This document shows positions 5,952-12,677 of a stretch of 29,501 bases of DNA, one piece after another (the stretch's first letter is position 1; each line of letters starts with the position of its first letter). The DNA is taken from positions 1-29,501 of the IMG/VR virus record IMGVR_UViG_3300009474_000347; one strand, 5' to 3'. The notes beneath the pieces were generated by a model. The model saw only the letters and a program-made list of their open reading frames with translations, did no database searches and had not been told where the DNA came from. The translations under genes were made by a program, and so were the position numbers. This DNA comes from a virus.

Positions 5952-7682
5952 TCAGCGGTACATGTTGACGGGAGGCTGCCCGATGTAAGCGGCAGATCGA
6001 GGAGCCATAAATTGACGAAGATCGGCGCTTCCTTGGAATTGCCCGGTGGGGTCTTCCATGCCCATCTTCATCGAGCCTTCTACTAGTTTATTCACATTTG
6101 TACCAGCTTCAGACGTAATTTCAGTCTGTTTTGCCACGGGCATTTGCTGACTGGGCATCGTGCGACGTTGCTCCATCAAGCGATAGGCGAGAACCGGGTT
6201 AGCTTTAGCCCACTGCTCGAAGGCAATATCAGTTTCGATACCAACAGAGCCGGGAGCACCCATTCCTTTGAGTGCTTCGATAGTCGCAGCAGGTTGACCA
6301 GCCTTCGTAGCAGCTGCCCGCTCTACGGCGTACATCCCGCGAGCACCGGAACCTAAGCGACCGGCACCTTGAGCTTGAGCGTTAGCAGCGGCTTGACGGT
6401 AATTGGATTCACCATCATTAGTGCGGATAACTACTTGACCCGCGCCCATCATGCCGGGCTGAGTCATGCCGCGCATGGCAGGCTCCATAGCCTCGGGAGC
6501 TGGAGGGTTAGCGGTATTCGGGAGGTTAGGAGTCCCTAGGGGAGCGGGAATCTGAGCCGCAGGATTACCGCCGGTAACAGCAGGAATCTTGGCACCGACC
6601 TCGGGATTCGCCGTGGTTGGACCCATGGGGGATTCCGGACTGAGCTGACTCCGGACTAAATCAAGCATGAATTGTTTTGATTCTTCCGCTGTTGGACCTT
6701 GATCTTGTCGCTCACTTTCGCCGGTCATATTAAGAAGTGCGCCGAGACCTCCCACACCGGCTAAACCAGCAGCAGCTTTATAAAGGTTGGAAAGATCGGC
6801 TTGCCGGGTTCCCCCAACAGCGTTACGGGCGCCCATTGTCGTTACGGCATCGCTGCCCATAAGGGGGCGGCTAGCTAAAGAAGTCAAAGCTTCGGTCTGA
6901 GCAGGTGTCATCGCACCGCCACGGGTAATGTCTTCGATACGAACACGCTCAACGATGGGCTCGGTTACTTGGCCGCCTGGAGAACGAGTAATAGCGCCAG
7001 GACCCTGATCACTCATCCGAGCAAGACCGCCAGTAGCACCTCCACCAGAGCCGCCCTTAACCATCCCTGCGGAACCCTGGCGCATTAAACCGCCAGGCTC
7101 GCCATACTCCAAAGCGCGGAGATAATCGATTCCTTTCGGACCTACAAGATTGTCAAACACTTCTGCAGCAGGGATGCCATAGGCATCACTTGCCTTATTA
7201 GAGATGGCGAGAATAGAACGGTAAGTACCCGGATCAGTAGAAAGTAACTGTTGGGCTGCCTCAGACTGAGGAGCCCACGCGGGGACGGGAGCTTGAGGAG
7301 CGTTAGGGGCTAAAGCACCAGAGCGGCCAGTAATGGTAGTGCCTGGAGTGGATAAGGCCTCCCGGATTGGGAGAGGCATTTGACCGGGTGCCTGGGGTAC
7401 GCCAGGGCCACGGCGAGGACCAACGGGGGTAATGTCAGGAGCTTGGGGATACTGAGCACGACGAGGAAGAGTACCAGCCGGAACTTCACGCGGAACGGGT
7501 AGCTGCTTTTGGAAACGCCCCGTGGCGGGATTCGGAGGGACATTGATACGAGGCTGGACCGGAACAGGGCCGCCTTTTTTTACAAAAGATTCAAAAAAAG
7601 CGCGAACGACAGGCTCAAGTGTCTGCAGTTCGCGCATCCCTTGGCGCCCCGCTCCAACTAAATCTCCTAAAAGCCCAGCCAT
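5952..7682 (-). CDS. Large low-complexity, probably internal virion protein
   Basis: The 576-residue product is very rich in Pro, Gly, Ala and Met and mostly predicted disordered (examples: LPVPREVPAGTLPRRAQYP, GGNPAAQIPAPLGTPNLP). Short ordered-looking islands exist: LLSTDPGTYRSILAISNKAS, an Ala/Gly hydrophobic patch LYKAAAGLAGVGGLGALLN (about 299-317), and IAFEQWAKANPVLAYRLMEQ (about 485-504). The patch is glycine-broken and is not a firm transmembrane segment. There are no cysteines. Such proteins in tailed phages often travel inside the head or are ejected with DNA, but no homologous domain is visible. It is followed by the 132-residue gene after 5 nt and preceded by the 206-residue gene after 25 nt. 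Confidence 0.65.
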   Translation of the reverse strand: MAGLLGDLVGAGRQGMRELQTLEPVVRAFFESFVKKGGPVPVQPRINVPPNPATGRFQKQLPVPREVPAGTLPRRAQYPQAPDITPVGPRRGPGVPQAPGQMPLPIREALSTPGTTITGRSGALAPNAPQAPVPAWAPQSEAAQQLLSTDPGTYRSILAISNKASDAYGIPAAEVFDNLVGPKGIDYLRALEYGEPGGLMRQGSAGMVKGGSGGGATGGLARMSDQGPGAITRSPGGQVTEPIVERVRIEDITRGGAMTPAQTEALTSLASRPLMGSDAVTTMGARNAVGGTRQADLSNLYKAAAGLAGVGGLGALLNMTGESERQDQGPTAEESKQFMLDLVRSQLSPESPMGPTTANPEVGAKIPAVTGGNPAAQIPAPLGTPNLPNTANPPAPEAMEPAMRGMTQPGMMGAGQVVIRTNDGESNYRQAAANAQAQGAGRLGSGARGMYAVERAAATKAGQPAATIEALKGMGAPGSVGIETDIAFEQWAKANPVLAYRLMEQRRTMPSQQMPVAKQTEITSEAGTNVNKLVEGSMKMGMEDPTGQFQGSADLRQFMAPRSAAYIGQPPVNMYR

Positions 7683-7707
7683 TAGAGTGCTCTACTTTAT
7701 GTGTATG

Positions 7708-8328
7708 TTAGCGCCAATTCGCGTAGAAAAACAGGCGATCAGCTCGTGACACATCAGGAGGACCAGGAAGGGCTTGAATGAATTCCCCTCCACTACGCTC
7801 GAAGCGATATCGAGCTGCCACGGGGTCTCGGTAATTAGGAACGTAGAGCATCTGCGCTAACCTTTCTGTCTCATATAGATAATTTTCTCTCCAGATACGT
7901 GCGGTCTCTCGTTTATCTTGAATATTAATAGAACGGCTGACGTCACCTAAAATTGTTTCTTGGCGACTTGTAGCACGCCCAGTGGCTAACTCAGTTAAAC
8001 GCTCTGCTTCTTCGCAGCGTTCAATTTGTTGAACAATTTTGTCGTAATAGAACTCGCTAGGGATGCTGTTACAAGCCTCCATCAAACGAGCGTAATCGCC
8101 CGCAGGAACCGTAGCGATATTATACCCAAGATGGTATGCAGTACGACTAAAGTTAAAATCGTCAAGTCTGTGACCGAAAACTTGAGCAGGATTACGAGTT
8201 AGCTGATTAACTGCAGCATAAATTACTTCACGCTTAGTAGCATCTGTAGTATTAGGTTGAAATACTACGCCTTGCTGTGCTAAGTAACTTTGTAGTTGCT
8301 CAAGCTCCTGTTGAGTAAACTGAGCCAT
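7708..8328 (-). CDS. Hypothetical helical protein, possible head-tail or virion component
   Basis: The protein has 206 residues, largely alpha-helical and charged, and begins MAQFTQQELEQLQSYLAQQG. The middle holds ARLMEACNSIPSEFYYDKIV and a long charged helix (QQIERCEEAERLTELATGRA). The C-terminus is aromatic and basic (YVPNYRDPVAARYRFERSGG; RADRLFFYANWR). No family is recognised. Its position between the internal-virion-like gene and the HhH gene suggests a late, virion-related role. Two short perfect palindromes lie in the 62-nt leader upstream. Confidence 0.62.
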   Translation of the reverse strand: MAQFTQQELEQLQSYLAQQGVVFQPNTTDATKREVIYAAVNQLTRNPAQVFGHRLDDFNFSRTAYHLGYNIATVPAGDYARLMEACNSIPSEFYYDKIVQQIERCEEAERLTELATGRATSRQETILGDVSRSINIQDKRETARIWRENYLYETERLAQMLYVPNYRDPVAARYRFERSGGEFIQALPGPPDVSRADRLFFYANWR

Positions 8329-8363
8329 CCGTAAACCAACCCGTCATATATCTAATCTTACCG

Positions 8364-8392
8364 AACTTAAGTTATTTAGATAGAACTAGTTC
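8364..8392. repeat. Two 10-bp perfect palindromes in a leader region
   Basis: aacttaagtt (8364-8373) and gaactagttc (8383-8392) are each self-complementary and lie 19 bp apart, centre to centre, just upstream of the 206-residue gene. The second overlaps the stop region of the HhH gene. The pair resembles a double operator, but neither is flanked by a clear promoter. They could be chance AT-rich palindromes. Confidence 0.35.
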
Positions 8393-8828
8393 ACTCGACG
8401 TAAATCGAGTCGTCAGCCAGAACCTCATCCCAATCAACCCGCTTAATCGAACGGAGTTGATCCAGTTTTGTAAAACGCTCACCGGGAAGCGACTGCTTGA
8501 GTTCGTAAATCTCAGTTGCGGTTTTCAAACCCACTCCTTTAAGAATCTGAGTCAGCATTTGAGGCGTGGCGTTATTCAGATTGATCCGATTCAACGCCGG
8601 AACTTCCGAACGAACAATCTGACGACCACGGCGCTGCTTAACGGGTTTTGCGCCCTCTTCAGGCTCTTTAACGGACTCAGTGAGCTGCTCTTTGTAAGCA
8701 AAAAATACCTTACCAGTAGTCTGAGATCGAACCATATGGTACTCACCGTCGTCGTGAGTACTCAAGAGATCTACTTTGACACCGCTGGGTTTGTAGGTGT
8801 ACTCCTTCATTTGAGTGGCAGTCATCAT
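8391..8828 (-). CDS. ComEA-like helix-hairpin-helix (HhH) protein
   Basis: The protein has 145 residues. Residues about 81-135 form a tandem HhH unit: INLNNATPQMLTQILKGVGL, KTATEIYELK and FTKLDQLRSIKRVDWDEV. This is the pattern of ComEA/UvrC-type HhH domains, which bind the DNA backbone without sequence specificity. The N-terminal part (about 9-49) is a small beta-rich domain (YTYKPSGVKVDLLSTHDDGE), joined by a basic linker (KPVKQRRGRQIVRS). A role in DNA handling during packaging, replication or ejection is inferred. Two adjacent ATG codons (8828 and 8825) could serve as start. It is transcribed divergently from the plus-strand gene at 8891. Confidence 0.75.
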   Translation of the reverse strand: MMTATQMKEYTYKPSGVKVDLLSTHDDGEYHMVRSQTTGKVFFAYKEQLTESVKEPEEGAKPVKQRRGRQIVRSEVPALNRINLNNATPQMLTQILKGVGLKTATEIYELKQSLPGERFTKLDQLRSIKRVDWDEVLADDSIYVE

Positions 8829-8839
8829 GTAGCCATAAT
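8811..8839 (+). promoter_or_regulatory. Candidate sigma70 promoter for the plus-strand gene at 8891
   Basis: TTGAGT (8811-8816) and CATAAT (8834-8839) are separated by exactly 17 bp and match the -35 and -10 consensus at 4/6 and 5/6. Transcription would start near 8846, about 45 nt before the ATG. The -35 part lies inside the start of the divergent HhH gene. Confidence 0.5.
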
Positions 8840-8890
8840 CTAAGACAGTTTACCCAAGATAGACTGAAAAAAGCCAGTCGTAACCTCCAA

Positions 8891-9316
8891 ATGCCCAACC
8901 CCACTAAATTTCGTTTAGCAGGACAGGCGATCCCCGTACTTAATACGGTATTAGATATCGGTAACGTCGGGTACGAACTGGTTAATCCTAACGAGCCACG
9001 CAGAGCCCAGCGGTTATTAAATGCTGCGATTGTAGGTGGGGGCAATGTAGGCGCAGGTATTCTTACAGGGGGAGCTGATGTAATCCCTCAGTTACTGGGA
9101 GCATTCGGTGTTAAATCTCCTGCTCAAAACGTAAATCCAGATGCCCAGCTCCGTCGTCTTGCTTATCGATTAGGACAGGGTAAAGAAATCGGCTTACACA
9201 ACGAACAGCAAGACGCCGCTATCCGCCAATTAGCTCAGAAAGTACAGCGAGAACAGATGCTCAATCCAGATGAAATTCGCTTGATTAAACAAGCTTTTTC
9301 GTCTGGAACATACTGA
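8891..9316 (+). CDS. Hypothetical protein on an isolated plus-strand island
   Basis: The protein has 141 residues, pI probably basic. Residues about 11-30 (AGQAIPVLNTVLDIGNVGYE) and 46-73 (AAIVGGGNVGAGILTGGADV plus IPQLLGAF) are glycine-rich and hydrophobic, as in small membrane-interacting or internal phage proteins. The C-terminal half is a charged helix pair (RQLAQKVQREQMLNPDEIRL) ending SSGTY. I do not recognise it. It stands alone on the plus strand between minus-strand late genes. No Shine-Dalgarno sequence is obvious before the ATG. The gene is supported by the upstream promoter candidate and by clean codon structure. Confidence 0.65.
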   Translation: MPNPTKFRLAGQAIPVLNTVLDIGNVGYELVNPNEPRRAQRLLNAAIVGGGNVGAGILTGGADVIPQLLGAFGVKSPAQNVNPDAQLRRLAYRLGQGKEIGLHNEQQDAAIRQLAQKVQREQMLNPDEIRLIKQAFSSGTY

Positions 9317-9320
9317 TAAT

Positions 9321-9345
9321 AAAAAACCCCTCCCGAAGGAGGGGT
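9321..9345 (-). terminator. Intrinsic terminator after the capsid-partner gene
   Basis: Read on the minus strand, ACCCCTCC-TTCG-GGAGGGGT forms an 8-bp GC-rich stem with a UUCG tetraloop (9326-9345), followed at once by TTTTT. It lies 23 nt after the stop at 9368 and ends the capsid transcript. On the plus strand there is no U-tract, so it is a poor terminator for the gene ending at 9316. Confidence 0.9.
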
Positions 9346-9367
9346 CTCCACCCGAACCTGAAGTTTA

Positions 9368-10246
9368 TCAGGAAGGAACAGTAGAGGTGTACACGGTGGA
9401 TTCCACCACGCCGCCGGGCTGAAGAGCCAGGTCGTCGCGCTTGGGAGCAGAATCAGGTACGATCCAGCACACTTCGCACACGGCGAGTGCTTTGTCCTTA
9501 CCTTTGAGGCTGCCCACACCGGCACGGGGGTCGAAAGTACCCGAAGCCAGAGTCAGACCAGAAGCCACGACACCGCCAAGGTTGCGGGTGGCGAACAGCT
9601 TCCAAGTGGTCTCAGCCGCGAGAGCGGAGAGGTTGTTGGAGTTGATGATGTTCACCGAGGCATTGCTGCCGTTCTCGATGCGGCTGCTGGAACCGGTTAC
9701 GGACACACCGAACTGACCCGACACCACGGTGCCGTCGCTGCGGAGACCTTGGTTCATTGCGGGAACCAGGGTCAGCTGAGGAGTAGCGGAACCGCCACCC
9801 ACACCGCTGCTGATCACGTCGCCGCCGTCCACACGGAGGGAGGCACGGTACACATAAGCGCCAGCAGGCACTTTAATACCGTCGGTGATATCCGAACGGA
9901 TGTCCTTGTGGAAATCCGGAGAGGGGATGATCACATTGGCGCTGCTGAAGGCTTGGTTAGAGCCGTTCAGACCGGAACCATAAGGCTGGGTGTAGTAATC
10001 CAGCTGGTTGTTGGTACCGAGGGCCTGGTAAGACAGGTCGACGTAACCGATTGCCTGTTGGGCAATCCAACCGGGACGGAACACCACGCCGACAGGACCG
10101 CCAATCGGTTGATTGGTCAGGGTTTCGGAGGTTCCGTTCTCGTTGTTAAAAACAACGGACTTTTCTTCGTGCCAGTAACGAAGAACATTGGTGTAGTTAC
10201 CAGGATAAATCTTGGCAACTTGGAGCTGGTTAGAGTTGATTGCCAT
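9368..10246 (-). CDS. Highly translated capsid-associated protein (decoration or minor capsid candidate)
   Basis: The protein has 292 residues and is beta-rich, with strongly biased C/G-ending codons like the capsid gene next to it, which suggests high expression. It begins MAINSNQLQVAKIYPGNYTN and ends VVESTVYTSTVPS. The middle is Ser/Gly/Asn-rich (SGQFGVSVTGSSSRIENGSN), as in virion surface proteins. No known family is recognised. It starts 14 nt after the capsid stop behind the strongest ribosome binding site in the window and is followed by an intrinsic terminator, so it is the last gene of the capsid transcript. A capsid decoration, vertex or major tail protein role are all possible; context favours a high-copy virion protein. 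Confidence 0.72.
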   Translation of the reverse strand: MAINSNQLQVAKIYPGNYTNVLRYWHEEKSVVFNNENGTSETLTNQPIGGPVGVVFRPGWIAQQAIGYVDLSYQALGTNNQLDYYTQPYGSGLNGSNQAFSSANVIIPSPDFHKDIRSDITDGIKVPAGAYVYRASLRVDGGDVISSGVGGGSATPQLTLVPAMNQGLRSDGTVVSGQFGVSVTGSSSRIENGSNASVNIINSNNLSALAAETTWKLFATRNLGGVVASGLTLASGTFDPRAGVGSLKGKDKALAVCEVCWIVPDSAPKRDDLALQPGGVVESTVYTSTVPS

Positions 10247-10252
10247 CGTTAG

Positions 10253-10262
10253 TTACCTCCTC
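10253..10262 (-). promoter_or_regulatory. Consensus ribosome binding site overlapping the capsid stop codon
   Basis: The minus strand reads GAGGAGGTAA, 6 nt before the ATG at 10246; its first two bases lie in the capsid TGA stop. This near-perfect Shine-Dalgarno fixes the start of the capsid-partner gene and couples the two genes. Most other genes here have weak or no such site. Confidence 0.85.
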
Positions 10263-11376
10263 AAGCGTTAAAGGAGTACGCGATGGTGGCGAAATCAGCG
10301 TTCAGAAGTTCGAAACCTGCGTACAGGCTCCAAATCATCATGATGAAACGGCTGAAGTCGTCATTGTTGTTCAGCAGCACCTGAGCGTTGTTGCCGCCGA
10401 TACCGACGCCCACGCTCTGAGGACCGAAGAACATACCAATAGCGCTCTCGTAAGAAGCAGCGGTACCACCGATGGTGGCACTCTGCGACTGAGAGGGCAT
10501 GTTGGTGGATTCGAAGAAGCGAACGCCTTCGAACACGAAGCCGGTGGGCATAATCGGCTCACCAGCCACGAAGGTGGCCTGACCGAAGCCCTGACCCATG
10601 TACAGCGCAGCGTTGGGCTGCATTGCCGACATGAGGGGGTTGATCTGACCATTGCCAGGATAACGAGCGACCTCGCGGAAATCGCTGTTCTGACGCAGGT
10701 GCATCAGGAAGGTGGGATCGCAAACGCAGCGATAGAAACCGTCCTGATAGGTAGGAACGTTACGCTTACGCAGGCTCTTCACCACGCGCAGCAGGTCGTC
10801 CTTAACGTCGAACTTAGCTTGTTCGGCGTTGCTGTAGGTCAGAGAACCAACAGCGAGATCACCAGGGTAGTAGTAACCACCTTGGGTGTCAGAAGCCTGA
10901 CCCTTAGAAACAGCTTTCAGGAGTTCGTTGATGAACACCCGGTCGCGCCAACGACGGTAGTCGTCGAGCAGAGTCAGCGAACCAATCGACTGGTGGAAAG
11001 CGGTCAGGTTGCCGGTATCCAGCAGCAGACGCTGAGCGGTGATCAGGGTCTCGCGAGCAATCTTGAAGGTGCTCGGTTGAGTGGGATCACTCGGGTCAGC
11101 AGGACCGGTGTACTCGCGAAGAGTCACGAGCACTTTGTCCTTCACGATGTTGCGGCTGTTAGCAGTACCGATGGTCTGCTCTGCAGTACGCTCACGTGAC
11201 TCTTTGCTTCCCGGATTGCCCCAGAACCTGTAGCGGTCTAACTGCACAGTCTGGCCTGGCTGCTTGCTGAAGTCATGAACGACCACAGGCTCTGCTGCCA
11301 TCTCCACAACGTACGCGGGGTGCGGACGATAGAGCTCGGCGCCGAGAAGCTTCGGGAAATCATTATCGACAAACAC
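10261..11376 (-). CDS. Major capsid protein (HK97 fold, N4-gp56-like)
   Basis: The protein has 371 residues. The middle region LLRVVKSLRKRNVPTYQDGF, YRCVCDPTFLMHLRQNSDFR, EVARYPGNGQ and then GEPIMPTGFVFEGVRFFEST follows the pattern of N4-type capsid proteins: arginine-rich helix, Y-x-C-V-x-x-P, LR...DFRE, then G-V-R-F-x-E-S/T in the P domain. The C-terminus is hydrophobic (IWSLYAGFELLNADFATIAY). Codons are strongly C/G-ending, as expected for the most abundant virion protein. The start is GTG, preceded by GGAG with 9-nt spacing. A 9-bp inverted repeat lies upstream. Gene order (portal, scaffold, capsid in the direction of transcription, with small genes between) supports the call. Confidence 0.82.
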   Translation of the reverse strand: MFVDNDFPKLLGAELYRPHPAYVVEMAAEPVVVHDFSKQPGQTVQLDRYRFWGNPGSKESRERTAEQTIGTANSRNIVKDKVLVTLREYTGPADPSDPTQPSTFKIARETLITAQRLLLDTGNLTAFHQSIGSLTLLDDYRRWRDRVFINELLKAVSKGQASDTQGGYYYPGDLAVGSLTYSNAEQAKFDVKDDLLRVVKSLRKRNVPTYQDGFYRCVCDPTFLMHLRQNSDFREVARYPGNGQINPLMSAMQPNAALYMGQGFGQATFVAGEPIMPTGFVFEGVRFFESTNMPSQSQSATIGGTAASYESAIGMFFGPQSVGVGIGGNNAQVLLNNNDDFSRFIMMIWSLYAGFELLNADFATIAYSFNA

Positions 11377-11404
11377 TGTCGATATCTCCAGAAACTACAA
11401 AACA

Positions 11405-11431
11405 AGTTTAACCATAAATAGCGGTTAAACT
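11405..11431. repeat. Perfect 9-bp inverted repeat in the capsid leader
   Basis: agtttaacc (11405-11413) and ggttaaact (11423-11431) are exact reverse complements separated by 9 nt (ataaatagc). The repeat lies in the 80-nt gap between the structural gene ending at 11457 and the capsid start. As RNA it would form a hairpin about 30 nt before the GTG; as DNA it could be a dimer operator. A T-rich stretch (TTGTTTTG on the minus strand) follows, so a weak terminator is a third possibility. Confidence 0.7.
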
Positions 11432-11456
11432 ACGAGAAAATGTCGCATTTTTAGCG

Positions 11457-12206
11457 TTAGATCGATTTTTGGTTGCTGCTGTTGACCGAGGGGCTGAAGT
11501 TGCGTACTAGGTTCCGCACAGACTCAGAGTTCTGTAAGTAAATAGAGCCATAATTAGACACATATCGAGCAGCACCGCCCCGATAAACAGAGCGAAGCGC
11601 AGTAGACATCAAGCCAGGAACCGTGGACCTGACAGTTTCAGTGTATGTTTTACAGTAAACTGGAGGATTGTAAACCCATTCAGAGCGATTTGATGTTCCC
11701 TGGGATCCGAGACTATTCGTTAAGAGACCGCCCTCATACCGACCGTGGGTAACCCCACCACCTGTTCTGCCTTGAGCGGAAGTATTACTTTCTGGGGTGT
11801 TATAGGGCGTGTAGTTCTGATTATCCGGAGCGGCACCACCGAAATATGTGTACTTACCTGCGTCACGAAGACCAAATTCTGGACCAATAGACGTCTGAAC
11901 CTTGGCGTTAGCGATCGTCGTAACGCTTAACGCTCTGTAACCGTTGTAAACACCAAGAACTCCGCTGGCTTGGTAGTCGGAATCCTGAAAATCAGTCCAA
12001 TAACCCGAAATAGCGGGAGGGACTGCTCGCCACGCTGTGGTTGAATACACGCCAGAGGTCATCGGACCCGACGTAACGATGCCTAGGTCTGCTCCGGTGT
12101 CTACGATTCCTGAACTTACGACGATATAACCTTCAGAAATCGGTCCACTCTGAAGTCTGTGTAATCCAGTGTCGTATTTGTAGTTGGAGAGAGGAATGTA
12201 GCCCAC
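11457..12206 (-). CDS. Putative structural protein, Gly/Ser/Thr/Tyr-rich
   Basis: The protein has 249 residues. The N-terminal half has beta-strand-like repeats with the element SG-hydrophobic (VVSSGIVDTGADLGIVTSGP, MTSGVYSTTAW), reminiscent of virion fibre or spike proteins. The middle is Gly/Asn-rich and probably flexible (GGAAPDNQNYTPYNTPESNT). The C-terminus is more basic (TALRSVYRGGAARYVSNYGS; VRNLVRNFSPSVNSSNQKSI). No family is recognised. It lies immediately upstream of the capsid gene in the transcript, separated by the 80-nt leader with an inverted repeat. A head or tail structural role is inferred from position and composition. Confidence 0.62.
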   Translation of the reverse strand: MGYIPLSNYKYDTGLHRLQSGPISEGYIVVSSGIVDTGADLGIVTSGPMTSGVYSTTAWRAVPPAISGYWTDFQDSDYQASGVLGVYNGYRALSVTTIANAKVQTSIGPEFGLRDAGKYTYFGGAAPDNQNYTPYNTPESNTSAQGRTGGGVTHGRYEGGLLTNSLGSQGTSNRSEWVYNPPVYCKTYTETVRSTVPGLMSTALRSVYRGGAARYVSNYGSIYLQNSESVRNLVRNFSPSVNSSNQKSI

Positions 12207-12236
12207 TTATTTACACCAACTACATATATTGTAGCC

Positions 12237-12404
12237 TTACTCAGGTGTAACAGGCGTAATTTGACTATTTAAAGTCTGGATGTCGTTGCTGATCAGCGCC
12301 ATATCGCGTTCATAGGCCGCTTTCAACTCAGAAAGCTCTTTTTTAAGCGTCTCCAGCTCGTCAGCAGGGGAAATACGCTTGCGGCGACCAATCGGATTAG
12401 CCAT
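12237..12404 (-). CDS. Small coiled-coil protein (55 aa)
   Basis: This short gene encodes MANPIGRRKRISPADELETL followed by KKELSELKAAYERDMALISN and DIQTLNSQITPVTPE. Residues 14-48 show heptad-like spacing of Leu/Ile/Met and are a likely coiled coil; the N-terminus is basic (GRRKR). The start ATG overlaps the stop of the upstream 60-residue gene in an 8-nt ATGGCTAA overlap, which supports translation. It ends 30 nt before the 249-residue gene. Function is unknown; a small assembly or scaffolding-helper protein would fit the position. Confidence 0.7.
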   Translation of the reverse strand: MANPIGRRKRISPADELETLKKELSELKAAYERDMALISNDIQTLNSQITPVTPE

Positions 12405-12579
12405 TTGAACTCTGTTTCTTACGTTTAATATACTCGGAAGCTTTTTTCTTCGCTTTAACGCGTTCGGGCAGCTTCCCTTTGGTTTTTTCCTCGTACTCTT
12501 TTACTTTTTCCTTCGAAATCTCACCACGCTCCTGCATGGCGTAAAATTTGCGCCTTTGCGCTTCAGATTTGAACGGCAT
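12397..12579 (-). CDS. Small basic protein with C-terminal ASEYIKRKK motif
   Basis: The protein has 60 residues, about one third Lys/Arg. The beginning MPFKSEAQRRKFYAMQERGE is a pattern I recall from many small phage proteins (MPFKSxAQRRKFYA), usually near head genes and without known function. The end KKKASEYIKRKKQSSNG resembles the end of the 76-residue protein at 16709-16939 (RRRASEYIRRKTSKNG). It is the first gene after the scaffold terminator and is coupled to the coiled-coil gene by an 8-nt overlap. DNA or RNA binding is plausible from charge alone. Confidence 0.72.
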   Translation of the reverse strand: MPFKSEAQRRKFYAMQERGEISKEKVKEYEEKTKGKLPERVKAKKKASEYIKRKKQSSNG

Positions 12580-12620
12580 AACTGTAAAAACCCTCAGTTA
12601 ATCGTACCGTACACCTAGAC

Positions 12621-12653
12621 AATAAAAAACCCCGCTCGCTCAAAGCGGGGTTT
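12621..12653 (-). terminator. Intrinsic terminator after the scaffold gene
   Basis: Read on the minus strand, AAACCCCGCT (12653-12644) pairs with AGCGGGGTTT (12636-12627) around a 7-nt loop, followed by TTTATT. It lies 25 nt after the scaffold stop and should end or attenuate transcription coming from the portal/scaffold genes. The plus strand has only TTTG after the stem, so action in that direction would be weak. Confidence 0.88.
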
Positions 12654-12677
12654 GTCCCCATCGTCCCTAATTGTAGA

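Noticed and set aside
9749-10252. 167-codon plus-strand frame antisense to the capsid-partner gene
   Set aside because: Same cause as above; protein-like sequence, RBS and terminator all support the minus-strand gene.
10240-11199. Long open frame on the plus strand (319 codons) antisense to the major capsid gene
   Set aside because: It is produced by the strong C/G-ending codon bias of the capsid gene on the other strand. The translation is His/Val/Thr-rich with no domain, and the capsid gene is well supported.
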